A stretch of 64,000 nt of DNA from Spirochaetia bacterium (GTDB lineage Bacteria; Spirochaetota; Spirochaetia; Sphaerochaetales; Sphaerochaetaceae): NCBI GenBank assembly GCA_022482625.1, contig JAKVOU010000001.1:1164784-1228783 (forward strand), written 5' to 3'. Position 1 is the first letter of the stretch. Every line of letters starts with the position of its first letter. Made by a program: the position numbers and the translations under genes. The notes beneath the pieces were generated by a model that searched no databases, was not told the origin of the DNA, and saw nothing but the letters and a program-made list of their open reading frames with translations. Shown here in pieces: positions 23,738 to 33,287 of this stretch.

Positions 23738-24795
23738 GTCAAAGAGTCTATCTGTTGCTAGGTCCGGAAGCTGGAGAAAAGGCAGAGCGTGTATGGCAAA
23801 TCAAGAACCAGCTTACAAAAGAGCTGAAACTACAGCCTCAGGTATATAAATTCTATCCTTTCGAAGGAAAGGACAATGAGTTGTACATCGAGTTGAACAA
23901 TATCGATCTGTTCAGCCCACATAGTCTTGTCATCCTAAGCCAGGCAGAAACGATGAACGAACAGCAGGCAAAGGATTTGCTTGCCTATGTGCAGGCCCCT
24001 TCTCCATCCTCAACGCTCATCATCCTCAGTGATGAAACCAAATTGCCATCAGCAACAATGACCAGGATACAAAACCAGATCAAGCAGCAGTTCCCACCGG
24101 AATCCTTTGCTGTTTTCTGGGAACTGAAAGAGGAACAACTTGCAGGCTGGGTAAATACTTTCTTTGCCCAGCAAGGACTGCTTATAGACCAACCAGCAAC
24201 AGAGTTGCTGCTTGATCTGGTAGACAACAATACCATGGAACTGAAAGTTACCTGCAGACAGTTGGCATTCTTCTGGCAAGTCAACGAAAAAGGCAACAGC
24301 ATCACTGAAAATGATATTGAAACCTATGTCCATCATACAAGGGAAGAAAATGCCTTTACCTTGTTCGCGGCCATGGCAAGCGGCTCACTCAGTGAAGCCA
24401 TCGGTATAGCTGATGTTATCTTGGAACGGTCAAACAATGCCCAGTATACCCTCATCGGTGGTCTGATATGGTGCTGGAGACGGTTGCAGAGCATTGCGGA
24501 ACAACTTGAAACAGGGAGCAACCAACGGGAGGCATTCCAAGAAGCTACAGTCTTGGGAAAAAGATCAAGTATTCGCCGTCCTTCTGATTTCAAGATTTAC
24601 ACAGCAGCGCTGAACCGCTACGATGCAGCAGCATGCAGAAGAATACTTGCCCTGCTCTTTTCCGCAGATGTCATACTCAGAAAAGAAACAGGTGACCTGC
24701 AAAAATTGGAATTAGAAAAACTTGTCATAGATATAATGGTAAACAAAGGCAAGAAAATCCCTGAGCTACGAGGGGCGACTTTTGCTGTCTTGTAG
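23734..24795 (+). CDS. holA: DNA polymerase III delta subunit
   Basis: 353 residues, the usual size for HolA. The N-terminal domain has LLLGPEAGEKAERVWQIKN in place of a Walker A, as is normal for the non-hydrolysing delta subunit. FSPHSLVILSQAETM and TLIILSDETKLPSATM follow. Middle and C-terminal helical domains include LLDLVDNNTMELKVTCRQL and RKETGDLQKLELEKLVIDIM. Delta opens the sliding clamp within the clamp loader. It overlaps the LexA-like gene by 4 bases and ends the operon, tail-to-tail with uvrC (11 bases apart). Confidence 0.9.
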   Translation: MSQRVYLLLGPEAGEKAERVWQIKNQLTKELKLQPQVYKFYPFEGKDNELYIELNNIDLFSPHSLVILSQAETMNEQQAKDLLAYVQAPSPSSTLIILSDETKLPSATMTRIQNQIKQQFPPESFAVFWELKEEQLAGWVNTFFAQQGLLIDQPATELLLDLVDNNTMELKVTCRQLAFFWQVNEKGNSITENDIETYVHHTREENAFTLFAAMASGSLSEAIGIADVILERSNNAQYTLIGGLIWCWRRLQSIAEQLETGSNQREAFQEATVLGKRSSIRRPSDFKIYTAALNRYDAAACRRILALLFSADVILRKETGDLQKLELEKLVIDIMVNKGKKIPELRGATFAVL

Positions 24796-24806
24796 CAGAA
24801 GCATCT

Positions 24807-26645
24807 TCACAAGCTCAGCTTGTCAATCAATCTTTTTGCTACAGGAACGGGGATACCTGCCTGTGAAGCAATTTCCTCAGGCGAACTTGCCAATATGGCA
24901 TCGACACTTCCATAGACCTGCATAAGTTTCCGACTACGTTGTTCTCCTACGCCTTTTATGCTTTCAAGCAAGGTAAAAGCAACTTCCTTGCTCCGCAAAT
25001 TCTGGTTGGCAGAGGTCGCAAAACGATGGCACTCATCACGGATTGCAATAAGCAGTTGCAAAGCCGGGGAATGTTCCGGAAGCAACAGGCTCTCTCCCTC
25101 ACCGGGAAAAACGATTTCTTCCAAACGCTTTGCAAGGCCAATGACCGGTATCTCGCTCATACCTAAATCATCCAAGACACCTACTACAGCGTTCACCTGC
25201 CCCTTTCCGCCGTCAATGACTACCAGGGAAGGCCATTGTAATCCTTCATTCAGTATATCTTGGTACCTTCTGGTTGCAGCTTCCCTCATCGACTGGAAAT
25301 CATCAATCTTGCCACCTAAACTTCTTATATTGAATCTTCGGTAGCCCTGCTTGTCCGGTTTCCCGTCCCTAAAGGAAATAAGGGAAGCAACGGTGTACTT
25401 GCCAGACAATTGTGCAATATCAAAACCTTCGATCAATACAGGCAATGAAGGCAAGTCAAGTGCCTGCTGCAAAGCCTCAAGTGCAACGCTGTTGTCTGTA
25501 CTGCGTAGCCGCTTTTCAACATCCCTGGTTGCATTCTCACCCGCCATTCGAAGGATACGATAGTGCTTGCCATCAACCGGCTTCAGTACCTGAAGCTTCC
25601 CTCCCAATTGCTCATCAAAGAATCTTGCTATCGACATACTGTCAATATCATGTGAAACATAAAGCTGTTTAGGAAGTCGCTGACCATCCGCATAGTACCG
25701 AAGAAGGAACCCTTGTAAAGTTTCAGTCTCATCACCAAGCGTCTCCCCTCGATACAAGGCACGTCCCATCAAGGCACCATCTCTCACTTGCATCAAGGAA
25801 ATGGAATATAATGGGCCTCTCATTTCGATTGCCGCATAATCCCTTGCTTCCTGCTGCTGATCCTCCACTGTCTGATTCGTTGCCATGGTAACCAAGGCCC
25901 GTAAAAGATCCCTTTTCTTGGCAGCCTCTTCAAACTTCAGCTCTTTACCAAGACTCAGCATTTCCTTTTCGGTTTCCCTGATAAGCCGGTCATTGTCCCC
26001 GTTAAGGAATTTCTTTACCTTCTCTACGGATTGGGCATAGGCCTCCTTGCTGATCATCCCACAACAAGGAGCAGAACAGCGACCGATATGATAATACAGA
26101 CAGGGATGGTCACGCCGCTTCATCGGTGAAGCACACTTACGGAGCCTGAACATAGTATTGACAAGTTCAAGGTAGGTATCAAGGCTCCCAACGCCTGGAT
26201 AGGGCCCGAAATACAGCGACCCATCTTTTATCAGCCGACGGGTCTTGAAGACTTTCGGAAAATCCTCTTTGGTAATCCTAATCATCGGATAACTCTTGCC
26301 ATCCTTGAGATCTATATTATAATGCGGATTATACTTCTTTATCAGGTTGTTTTCCAACACCAATGCTTCATACTCATTACCGGTAATGATGTGCTCAATA
26401 CGATGGATTTTCTCTACCAGTGCGGCAGTCTTTGCATTTCGTCCCGAAAGGAAGTAGCTCATTACACGTTTTCTGAGATTTTTTGCCTTGCCGACATAGA
26501 TGACGGTCCCATCCTTGTCCAGCATCAAGTATACCCCGCTGTTTCCAGGCAAGGCCTTTGCCTGATCTGCAGGCTTGAGGAACTGTTCAGCGACGCTTTC
26601 TCCCAAGCTGGCAACCTCAGCATTGTTTTCCCTGACATACTTCAT
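24807..26645 (-). CDS. uvrC: UvrABC excinuclease subunit C
   Basis: About 612 residues (an earlier in-frame start at 26681 adds 12; the choice is uncertain). The GIY-YIG domain is at the N terminus (SGVYLMLDKDGTVIYVGKAK). A Cys-rich stretch CLYYHIGRCSAPCCG follows, then a UVR motif (KFEEAAKKRDLLRAL), an RNase H-like nuclease domain (GFDIAQLSGKYTVASLISF, VVIDGGKGQVNAV), and a C-terminal HhH pair (LLESIKGVGEQRSRKLMQ, EEIASQAGIPVPVAKRL). It makes the dual incisions in nucleotide excision repair. UvrA and UvrB are not in the window. It is divergent from the radical SAM gene. Confidence 0.95.
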   Translation of the reverse strand: MKYVRENNAEVASLGESVAEQFLKPADQAKALPGNSGVYLMLDKDGTVIYVGKAKNLRKRVMSYFLSGRNAKTAALVEKIHRIEHIITGNEYEALVLENNLIKKYNPHYNIDLKDGKSYPMIRITKEDFPKVFKTRRLIKDGSLYFGPYPGVGSLDTYLELVNTMFRLRKCASPMKRRDHPCLYYHIGRCSAPCCGMISKEAYAQSVEKVKKFLNGDNDRLIRETEKEMLSLGKELKFEEAAKKRDLLRALVTMATNQTVEDQQQEARDYAAIEMRGPLYSISLMQVRDGALMGRALYRGETLGDETETLQGFLLRYYADGQRLPKQLYVSHDIDSMSIARFFDEQLGGKLQVLKPVDGKHYRILRMAGENATRDVEKRLRSTDNSVALEALQQALDLPSLPVLIEGFDIAQLSGKYTVASLISFRDGKPDKQGYRRFNIRSLGGKIDDFQSMREAATRRYQDILNEGLQWPSLVVIDGGKGQVNAVVGVLDDLGMSEIPVIGLAKRLEEIVFPGEGESLLLPEHSPALQLLIAIRDECHRFATSANQNLRSKEVAFTLLESIKGVGEQRSRKLMQVYGSVDAILASSPEEIASQAGIPVPVAKRLIDKLSL

Positions 26646-26699
26646 ACTCCAAAGCATAGTCATTTTGACAACAGTGGGCAAGCTTGCTACACTGTAGCA

Positions 26700-27971
26700 A
26701 TGAATTCAATCAGCACATATCCTGTTTACCTTTCACTCCCTGAGGATAGGAAAAAGGAAATTGACAGGCTTGTCCAAACATATCATTTTACCTATCAGCA
26801 GGAAAAATTCCTTGCAGACAGTTCAGCCGACCTGGCTTTGTGGCAACAGGGCTTGCTTGGTGACCATGCCGACATGGAACAGGCAAAAGGCGAAGGCAAG
26901 CAGAAAGCAGGCAATTTCTGCAGACTGTTACAGAAAAGCATCGACAGACTGCGAAAAGAACCGACAGACTATAGTAATTTCATCCCACCTGAAATACATC
27001 CTGACAAATACAAAGACATCATGGACATGGACGACCATATAAAGCTTCTCGGCAGTTGTCCTTGTCCTAAGGACGGGGAATTGACCCGCTGCTGCAACCT
27101 CAAGACCCTTGATGCCGTACAGCAATGTGCCTTTGCCTGCAGCTATTGTTCCATTCAGTCGTTCTACCAAAGCCACGAAATACGGGTCGTAGGCAACCTG
27201 AAGGAACGCTTGGAAAAACTTGAGCTTGATGAAGGCACTTGGCATATCGGAACAGGACAGTCATCTGATTCCCTGTTATGGGGCAATGATTATGGTACGC
27301 TTGATGCCCTCAATATTCTCTGCCGACGTTATCCTCAGCTGATCATCGAGCTTAAGACGAAAAGTGCAAGGACCGATTGGATGGATACAATCAGGCTTGA
27401 TGATCATATTGTTGCCTCATGGTCACTTAATGCTGAGACAATTGCGAAGAAGGAAGAACGGCTTGCTTCCCCTGTAATAGAAAGACTGAAAGCAGCAAGA
27501 AAAGCTGCGGACCATCACATACCTATAGGATTTCACTTGCACCCGATTGTCATGTTCAAGGGATGGCAGGAAGAATATGGCAAATTGGTAGAAACAATCA
27601 CAGAAAACTTTGCTCCGGAAGAAGTAGTCATGGTATCCCTCGGCACACTCACCTTTACGAAAAGCGTGCTTCGCAAGCTTCGCCAAGAAGGGCGCCCAAG
27701 CAGGATACTGCAAATGGAATTAAGTGAAGTTGCCGGCAAATATTCTTACCCGCTCCAAACGAAGGAAATATTCTTTCCATTCATCTATTCACTGTTCCCT
27801 GAGAGCTGGAAACAGGAACATACGAAGCCTTTCTACTACCTCTGCATGGAAGATCCTTCCTTATGGATGCCGACCTTCGGCTACAGTTACAGGAACAACA
27901 GTGTTTTCGAACAGGCAATGAGGACAGCTTATACGGAAAAGGTACAGACGATTGCCGCCTCAAAGCACTGA
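26700..27971 (+). CDS. SPL-family (spore photoproduct lyase-like) radical SAM protein
   Basis: 423 residues from the ATG at 26700; the longer open frame upstream antisense to uvrC is not coding. The [4Fe-4S] motif is CAFACSYCS (C-x3-C-x2-C, about residue 147), followed by NYGTL-like and SLNAETIAKKEER, which match the SPL family (spore photoproduct lyase repairs the UV dimer 5-thyminyl-5,6-dihydrothymine). It is longer at the N terminus than classic SplB. Spirochaetes do not sporulate, so the substrate is unknown; another DNA lesion or a modification reaction is possible. It is next to uvrC, which fits but does not prove a repair role. Confidence 0.8.
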   Translation: MNSISTYPVYLSLPEDRKKEIDRLVQTYHFTYQQEKFLADSSADLALWQQGLLGDHADMEQAKGEGKQKAGNFCRLLQKSIDRLRKEPTDYSNFIPPEIHPDKYKDIMDMDDHIKLLGSCPCPKDGELTRCCNLKTLDAVQQCAFACSYCSIQSFYQSHEIRVVGNLKERLEKLELDEGTWHIGTGQSSDSLLWGNDYGTLDALNILCRRYPQLIIELKTKSARTDWMDTIRLDDHIVASWSLNAETIAKKEERLASPVIERLKAARKAADHHIPIGFHLHPIVMFKGWQEEYGKLVETITENFAPEEVVMVSLGTLTFTKSVLRKLRQEGRPSRILQMELSEVAGKYSYPLQTKEIFFPFIYSLFPESWKQEHTKPFYYLCMEDPSLWMPTFGYSYRNNSVFEQAMRTAYTEKVQTIAASKH

Positions 27972-27986
27972 AAAATTACACGGAAC

Positions 27987-28808
27987 CTATAGCAGCTTTG
28001 TCTCGAATATCTCCTTGGCACGTCCCTTAAGAGGGCACTCTTTCCCATCAAGCATCAGAGAGAGAGCCTTGCGCTCATCCATGGAAAAGGTCTCGGCACC
28101 CAGTACATGCTGTTCAAATGCTTCGGTAGCAATAGGACAGACGAGTCTTACGATCTCAAGGATCTGCTGGGCATAAGCGCGGATTTCATATTGGGCATGG
28201 TCATCCAGCCTAAGTTTCAGGAAATGGAACAAATTGCGCAGATCCATCTGCCAATACCATTGCGTATACATGGAAAGCGGCAAATCAATCCTTGACAATT
28301 CCCTTGCTATTCCTTTGTCCAGCATCTGGTGGTAATTTTTGAATATCTGCTGCTCATCTTCTTCCATCCGGGCCAAGACAAAATCAGCAGTTTCATCATC
28401 GACACACTCATTCTTCCGCCCTTGTTTGTTATCCTCGCTCTGGAGATTTATATGCTCACGGTCAGGACGATAGCATTCATCAGCCATCACACTGTACCGT
28501 CCTGAGATTTCGTTGATCCTGCCTGTCCTATGACGTACCCACTGTCTGGCAACAAAAATAGGCATCTTGAGGTGAAAGGTAAAATTGACCTGTTCGAACG
28601 GAGAGGAGTGGTCATTCCTCATCAGATAGTTGATCAATCCCTTATCCTTGCGGTAGCTTTTTGTACCAGCTCCATACGAAATCCTTGCACTCTGGACAAT
28701 TCTGTCGTCACCGCCAAGATAATCAACCAATCTGACAAAACCATGATCAAGGACAGGATATTCCTTGTCAAGAATTGCTTCCGCTGCTTCCACTACACAA
28801 TGTGCCAT
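27987..28808 (-). CDS. thyX: FAD-dependent thymidylate synthase ThyX
   Basis: 273 residues. The ThyX signature RHRTGRINEISGRY (about 94-107) and LPLSMYTQWYWQMDLRNLFH with HFLKLRLDDHAQYEIR match the family. The enzyme methylates dUMP with methylenetetrahydrofolate using FAD. It takes the place of ThyA; no thyA is seen here. The gene is 16 bases from the radical SAM stop and 26 bases from rsmE, probably in one transcript with rsmE. Confidence 0.95.
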   Translation of the reverse strand: MAHCVVEAAEAILDKEYPVLDHGFVRLVDYLGGDDRIVQSARISYGAGTKSYRKDKGLINYLMRNDHSSPFEQVNFTFHLKMPIFVARQWVRHRTGRINEISGRYSVMADECYRPDREHINLQSEDNKQGRKNECVDDETADFVLARMEEDEQQIFKNYHQMLDKGIARELSRIDLPLSMYTQWYWQMDLRNLFHFLKLRLDDHAQYEIRAYAQQILEIVRLVCPIATEAFEQHVLGAETFSMDERKALSLMLDGKECPLKGRAKEIFETKLL

Positions 28809-28833
28809 TCTTATTGCTCCTTGCTTTGAAACA

Positions 28834-29556
28834 TCATAGATACCCGAGTCTTCCTAGCAGCACGGCTATTCCGGCACTGCAGGCAGTTTCGGTTCTCAGC
28901 ACCCTGCTGCCCAAGGTTTTCGGTTGGAATCCTTTCTGAAGCAACAGTTGCCTTTCTCTCTCACTGTAACCTCTTTCAGGTCCGATTGCCAATACAACCG
29001 GCTGATGATCTTCCTTGTTTTTCCATTGGCTCAACGGCGCAGCGCCTATGACATTGTCCAGCATAATCAGGTTCCCGCAGGAAGGCAACTGATGCACAGC
29101 CACATCCAGGCTATCGGCAAAGACAACCTTGCTGACTCCTGTTTTTGCAGCTTGCATGGCCCCATCAAGAAGTACGGATTTATAAGTCCCATCAAGATAA
29201 AACGATGCTTTCGCATAAGATTTCTCACTTAAGTCGGCACCGTTGATCATAATGGTTGATACTCCTAGGGAAACAGCTTCCCGAAGAATCCTTTTCATAC
29301 AGATAGGACGCACCTGACTTACCAACAACATCACAGGATAAAGTACAGATGAATGTTCGTCTTCAGGCTCAAAGGTAAAGTCAATCCCGTCATCCATACA
29401 GGAAATCGTGGCCGTTCCTGCAGGACCGTTGACAATTCCACAGGAAAAACAATCACCTATGCCAAGATGCAATATCTTCCTGATATGTCTTGACCGTGAA
29501 TCATCAGCAGGGAGATGGTTAGTCTGTTCCAACTGTTCAAACAGTATGATGTTCAT
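28834..29556 (-). CDS. rsmE: 16S rRNA m3U1498 methyltransferase RsmE
   Basis: 240 residues from MNIILFEQ at 29556 (the open frame extends 20 codons upstream without support). The N-terminal PUA-like part has RSRHIRKILHLGIGD. The SPOUT methyltransferase part has AIGPERGYSERE and LGSRVLRTETACSAGIAVLL, which form the trefoil-knot SAM site. It methylates U1498 of 16S rRNA. It is upstream of thyX in the same direction. Confidence 0.92.
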   Translation of the reverse strand: MNIILFEQLEQTNHLPADDSRSRHIRKILHLGIGDCFSCGIVNGPAGTATISCMDDGIDFTFEPEDEHSSVLYPVMLLVSQVRPICMKRILREAVSLGVSTIMINGADLSEKSYAKASFYLDGTYKSVLLDGAMQAAKTGVSKVVFADSLDVAVHQLPSCGNLIMLDNVIGAAPLSQWKNKEDHQPVVLAIGPERGYSERERQLLLQKGFQPKTLGSRVLRTETACSAGIAVLLGRLGYL

Positions 29557-29662
29557 GGCCAGACGATAACATATTTTGCCTTGAAGGTACATATTTCCCT
29601 GTAGTGTAGTTTTCATACAGCACAGGTTGCGTTATCATGGATACCTGCCGGAGGCAGCAGTC

Positions 29663-30277
29663 ATGGATGTCAAAATCATCGGAATTACAGGTGGATCAGG
29701 TTCAGGGAAATCTACAATCGTAAGAAAAATCAGTGAGGTATGTTCTGATTTTGTCTTTATTCCTCAGGATAATTACTACAAAAGTGCCTCATTCATCAAC
29801 AATGAGAACATTACGGCTTTCAACTTCGATCACCCTGATGCCTTTGATATGGAATTGCTCCATGCACATCTCAACAGGCTGAAAGAAGGAAAACCCATTG
29901 ATATGCCACTCTATGATTTTGTCCATCACAGGCGGAGGGACGAAAAAGTCCATATTGAACCACAGCCTCTGGTTATTGTCGAAGGGCTGATGGTCCTCTA
30001 TGACAAAAAGATCAGAGACTTGCTGAACTTGAAGATATTTGTCGATACTCCGGCTGACATACGTTTTATCCGCAGGTTACGCAGGGATATTGCAGAACGA
30101 GGCAGGACTCTTGAGAGTGTCATCACCCAATATGAAGAAGTAGTCAGGCCAGGTCATTTCAATTTCATCGAACCCACGAAGGAATACGCTGACATCATCA
30201 TTCCTGAAGGCGGACACAATGAAAATGCACTCTCTGTCCTTATTTCCTTCATCAAGTCAATTTCCCAGACTGACTGA
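29663..30277 (+). CDS. udk: Uridine kinase
   Basis: 204 residues from the ATG at 29663, preceded by CCGGAGGCAG, a good ribosome binding site; the frame is open 12 codons further back. The P-loop is GGSGSGKST (about 8-16). Other blocks are [49 protein letters not shown] and [12 protein letters not shown], matching Udk. It phosphorylates uridine and cytidine in pyrimidine salvage. It is divergent from rsmE, converging on malQ with a 25-base gap. Confidence 0.95.
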   Translation: MDVKIIGITGGSGSGKSTIVRKISEVCSDFVFIPQDNYYKSASFINNENITAFNFDHPDAFDMELLHAHLNRLKEGKPIDMPLYDFVHHRRRDEKVHIEPQPLVIVEGLMVLYDKKIRDLLNLKIFVDTPADIRFIRRLRRDIAERGRTLESVITQYEEVVRPGHFNFIEPTKEYADIIIPEGGHNENALSVLISFIKSISQTD

Positions 30278-30302
30278 ACAGGAGAAAAAGGGAAATGGCA
30301 AG

Positions 30303-31835
30303 CTAAGCTTTGCCGTCGTATCGTCCATACCGGTCAATCATATCTTTCAACCGTTCCATCCGCCATTGATCCACCTGTAGACGCGGCATCCTCCAGCTCC
30401 AGTTGGATGTACCGCAGGTCGAAGGTACATTCATCCTCCCTTCACTGCCAAGTTCAAGCAGATCCTGTATCGGCAATATTGCCCAACGGCTGTTGCTCAT
30501 CAACATGGCCCTTAGCATCTCCCAGACAATTTGGTCATCAGGACATTCCAGATAACGTCGTATTGCATCTTTTGTCCGTCCATCCAGCTTGTCATACCAA
30601 CCACGTGTCGTATCATTGTCATGTGTTCCCGTATAAACGGCGGAATTTTCAATACAGTTATGCGGCAAATAGGCATTGGAAGCATCAAAGGCCCCATCCT
30701 TGCTGAATCCAAAGGCAAACTGGAGGATCTTCATGCCCGGTAGCCGGTTGTTGTCTCTCAGCTCCTCTACATCATCGGTAATTACACCCAAATCCTCGGC
30801 AATGAAAGGAAGGTCAGGTCCGAGTGTCTCCCGAAGATGGTCAAGCAGCAACTGTCCCGGTGCCTGTACCCACTTGCCATGGATAGCCGTTTTCTCACCC
30901 TGCGGGATTTCCCAATATGCACTGAGTCCACGAAAATGGTCAATCCTGATACTGTCACATAGCTTCAGGGTATTGCGTATCCGATCAGTCCACCATGCAA
31001 AATTTGTCTTGATATGGTTATCCCAGTCATAGACGGGATTGCCCCAAAGTTGTCCATCAGCAGAGAACGCATCAGGAGGGACACCGCTTGAAGCGGTCTG
31101 CTGCAGGTCGTCATCCATTTTCAGCAACTTGACATTGCACCATGCATCGACACTGTCAGAAGCTACGAAAATAGGAATGTCTCCGATGATTCTTATGCCA
31201 TGTTCATTGGCATAGGCTTTCACCTTGGCCCATTGCCGGAAAAAGAAATACTGTATTACCTTTACATTCAGTATTGCATCCCTATATTTCTTCTGCAGGG
31301 ATGCAAGTGTGCTGTCTTTACGTCGTTTGATATCCTCAGGCCATTTGGAAAACCAACGGGAATCGCCATAAAGCCGGCACAGGATGACATACAGGGCATA
31401 ATCATCCAGCCAAAAACTGTTTTCCCTACAGAAAGCCACAAATTGCTTTTCAGTGCTTCCACCCTCTGCAAGAAAAGCAACGGCAGCCTTATCAAGCAAC
31501 GGTTCCTTGACACTCCTCACGCGTCCGTAGTCAATACGCTGGGGGAAAAACATCCCAGAAACCTGCAGGACATCTTCCAAACCAAGGAACCCCTCGGCAG
31601 CAAGTTCGTTGAGATCTATAAGCAATTCATTCCCAGCAAAGGTACTCCTGACTGCATATGGGCTGTCTCCGAAACCTGTAGGCCCAAGCGGCAACACCTG
31701 CCACAAGGTGACATGCATGCATGAAAGCAAATCTATGAACTTCAAAGCATCATCACCAAGGCTTCCGATTCCATGTACAGAAGGCAAGGAAGAAGGATGC
31801 ATCAAAATACCGCAGTTGCGTCTGTATATTTTCAT
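30303..31835 (-). CDS. malQ: 4-alpha-glucanotransferase (amylomaltase)
   Basis: 510 residues, normal for GH77. It has SGILMHPSSL-like NCGILMHPSSLPSVHGIGSL at the N terminus, WQVLPLGPTGFGDSPYA, the nucleophile block IRIDHFRGLSAYW, the acid/base block FIAEDLGVITDDVE, and TGTHDNDTTRGW. It rearranges maltodextrins, releasing glucose. It is alone on this strand between udk and carD. A GH13 alpha-glucosidase lies 10 kb away, so starch-derived sugars are probably a carbon source. Confidence 0.95.
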   Translation of the reverse strand: MKIYRRNCGILMHPSSLPSVHGIGSLGDDALKFIDLLSCMHVTLWQVLPLGPTGFGDSPYAVRSTFAGNELLIDLNELAAEGFLGLEDVLQVSGMFFPQRIDYGRVRSVKEPLLDKAAVAFLAEGGSTEKQFVAFCRENSFWLDDYALYVILCRLYGDSRWFSKWPEDIKRRKDSTLASLQKKYRDAILNVKVIQYFFFRQWAKVKAYANEHGIRIIGDIPIFVASDSVDAWCNVKLLKMDDDLQQTASSGVPPDAFSADGQLWGNPVYDWDNHIKTNFAWWTDRIRNTLKLCDSIRIDHFRGLSAYWEIPQGEKTAIHGKWVQAPGQLLLDHLRETLGPDLPFIAEDLGVITDDVEELRDNNRLPGMKILQFAFGFSKDGAFDASNAYLPHNCIENSAVYTGTHDNDTTRGWYDKLDGRTKDAIRRYLECPDDQIVWEMLRAMLMSNSRWAILPIQDLLELGSEGRMNVPSTCGTSNWSWRMPRLQVDQWRMERLKDMIDRYGRYDGKA

Positions 31836-31934
31836 GCTTGTACAGTACCAAATTGTTTGTCTCTTGCCTACTGGTCCATGTCTTTTCTAACAAGAAACAG
31901 CTATTACAAGTGCTCCTTGCTTGTGGCACTACAG

Positions 31935-31963
31935 TTGTTATTAATCAAAAAAAAGAGTATAAT
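31935..31963 (+). promoter_or_regulatory. carD promoter placing the transcript start at the start codon
   Basis: TTGTTA (31935-31940), a 17-base spacer and a perfect TATAAT (31958-31963). The transcript start should fall at about 31969-31971, at or one to two bases before the ATG at 31971. No Shine-Dalgarno sequence precedes that ATG. A leaderless mRNA is predicted. Confidence 0.7.
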
Positions 31964-31970
31964 TATCAAC

Positions 31971-32471
31971 ATGAGTGCAGCAAAAAAAGAAACTATTTTT
32001 TCCATTGGTGAACATGTCGTCTACCCTTTGCAAGGAGTGGGAATCATCAAGAATATTGAGGAACGTACATTCAGAGGAAAAGTTATTCAATACTATGTCA
32101 TCTATCTTGACATCTCCGATATGACGGTCAGGATTCCTATTGAAAAAAGCAAAGAAATGGGCATCCGTCCTATTGTCAAACCCGCAGAAGCAGAAGCTGC
32201 CATAAATTCGATTACAAAAGACTACAAACCCACGCCTGTCGACTGGAAAGCCCGTTATCAGATGAACGTCGACTTGCTGAAGGAAGGTTCCATTGCTTCA
32301 ATTGCAAAAGTAGTACAGACATTGTACCACAGAAGCAAGATAAAGGAATTGCCAGTACAGGAAAGGCGCTTGTATGACAGTGCACTGAGAATACTTATTG
32401 ACGAAACGGCCTATTCCCTGGGAAGAGACAAGGAAGAAATCCAGTTGCTTATATTCTCAAAGATGGAGTAG
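31971..32471 (+). CDS. carD: CarD-family RNA polymerase-binding regulator
   Basis: 166 residues from the ATG at 31971. The N-terminal Tudor-like RNA polymerase interaction domain reads FSIGEHVVYPLQGVGIIKNI and IQYYVIYLDISDMTVRIPI. The helical C-terminal part includes SIAKVVQTLYHRSK and ERRLYDSALRILIDE, typical of CarD/CdnL. Such proteins bind the polymerase beta subunit and stabilise the open complex, mainly at rRNA and housekeeping promoters. It lies 3 bases before ispD, so it may be co-transcribed with the MEP genes. In-frame codons upstream to 31773 are in malQ and not coding. Confidence 0.92.
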   Translation: MSAAKKETIFSIGEHVVYPLQGVGIIKNIEERTFRGKVIQYYVIYLDISDMTVRIPIEKSKEMGIRPIVKPAEAEAAINSITKDYKPTPVDWKARYQMNVDLLKEGSIASIAKVVQTLYHRSKIKELPVQERRLYDSALRILIDETAYSLGRDKEEIQLLIFSKME

Positions 32472-32474
32472 TCG

Positions 32475-33287
32475 ATGTCAATTCCAAGTTTTTCTGCCAT
32501 CATCGCAGCAGCGGGCAATAGTGAAAGATTCAATGGGAATGCTTCTGTTTCTGTCAAAAAAGAATATTTGAAAATCGGAGAACATACGATTCTCTACAGG
32601 GCGACAAGACCATTCCTGGAAGTCCCTAGCCTCAAAAGCATCATAGTCATCTGCCCTCCTGGGCAAAAAGAGGAATGTGCCATAGCCTTGGAGGAAATTT
32701 ATGAACACTGTCCCGTACCTGTAGTACTATGCAATGGGGGTAAAACACGTCAAGAATCGGTTTTCCTTGCCTTGCAGATGCTACAGAGACTTGAACAGCA
32801 GGTTTCTTATGTTGCCATCCATGATGGCGCAAGACCATTTTTGGAAAGTGACCTTATCATCCGAGGACTGGCAACGGCCTGTGTGTACGGAGGAAGTACA
32901 CCTGCTACGGCAATAACCGATGCCGTCAAGAGGATAGATAACAACGGAACCATAACAAGCCATGAAAACCGAACGGGTCTGGTTTGTGTCCAAACTCCTC
33001 AGATTTTTGATTTCCAAAAGATTCTTCTCGCTCATGAGCAGGCAAGAAACAATGGCAAGATTTATGTAGACGATACAGAAATCTATGCAGATTTCAACCA
33101 AGAAGTCGGAGTATTTGAAGGTAATCCAGACAATCGCAAGATCACATTCCTAGATGACATTCCCGATGCAAACGCACAGATTGCTGCATATGCAAAGGCA
33201 AAGGAAGAAGGCCTCAAGCAAAGTAAGATAGACCAGGAATTCCGCAGGTACCTCAACCAAAGAAAGGAACCGGAAAGCAATGCTTAG
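32475..33287 (+). CDS. ispD: 2-C-methyl-D-erythritol 4-phosphate cytidylyltransferase
   Basis: 270 residues, about 40 longer than usual because of a charged C-terminal tail (AKAKEEGLKQSKIDQEFRRY). The nucleotide-binding block SAIIAAAGNSERF and KKEYLKIGEHTILYRA, then VAIHDGARPFL, TPATAITDAVK and VQTPQIF, are those of IspD. It makes CDP-methylerythritol in the MEP isoprenoid pathway. It overlaps ispF by 8 bases. Confidence 0.93.
   Translation: MSIPSFSAIIAAAGNSERFNGNASVSVKKEYLKIGEHTILYRATRPFLEVPSLKSIIVICPPGQKEECAIALEEIYEHCPVPVVLCNGGKTRQESVFLALQMLQRLEQQVSYVAIHDGARPFLESDLIIRGLATACVYGGSTPATAITDAVKRIDNNGTITSHENRTGLVCVQTPQIFDFQKILLAHEQARNNGKIYVDDTEIYADFNQEVGVFEGNPDNRKITFLDDIPDANAQIAAYAKAKEEGLKQSKIDQEFRRYLNQRKEPESNA

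Noticed and set aside
26322-26699. Long N-terminal extension of the radical SAM gene
   Set aside because: It is antisense to uvrC. Family similarity starts after the ATG at 26700.
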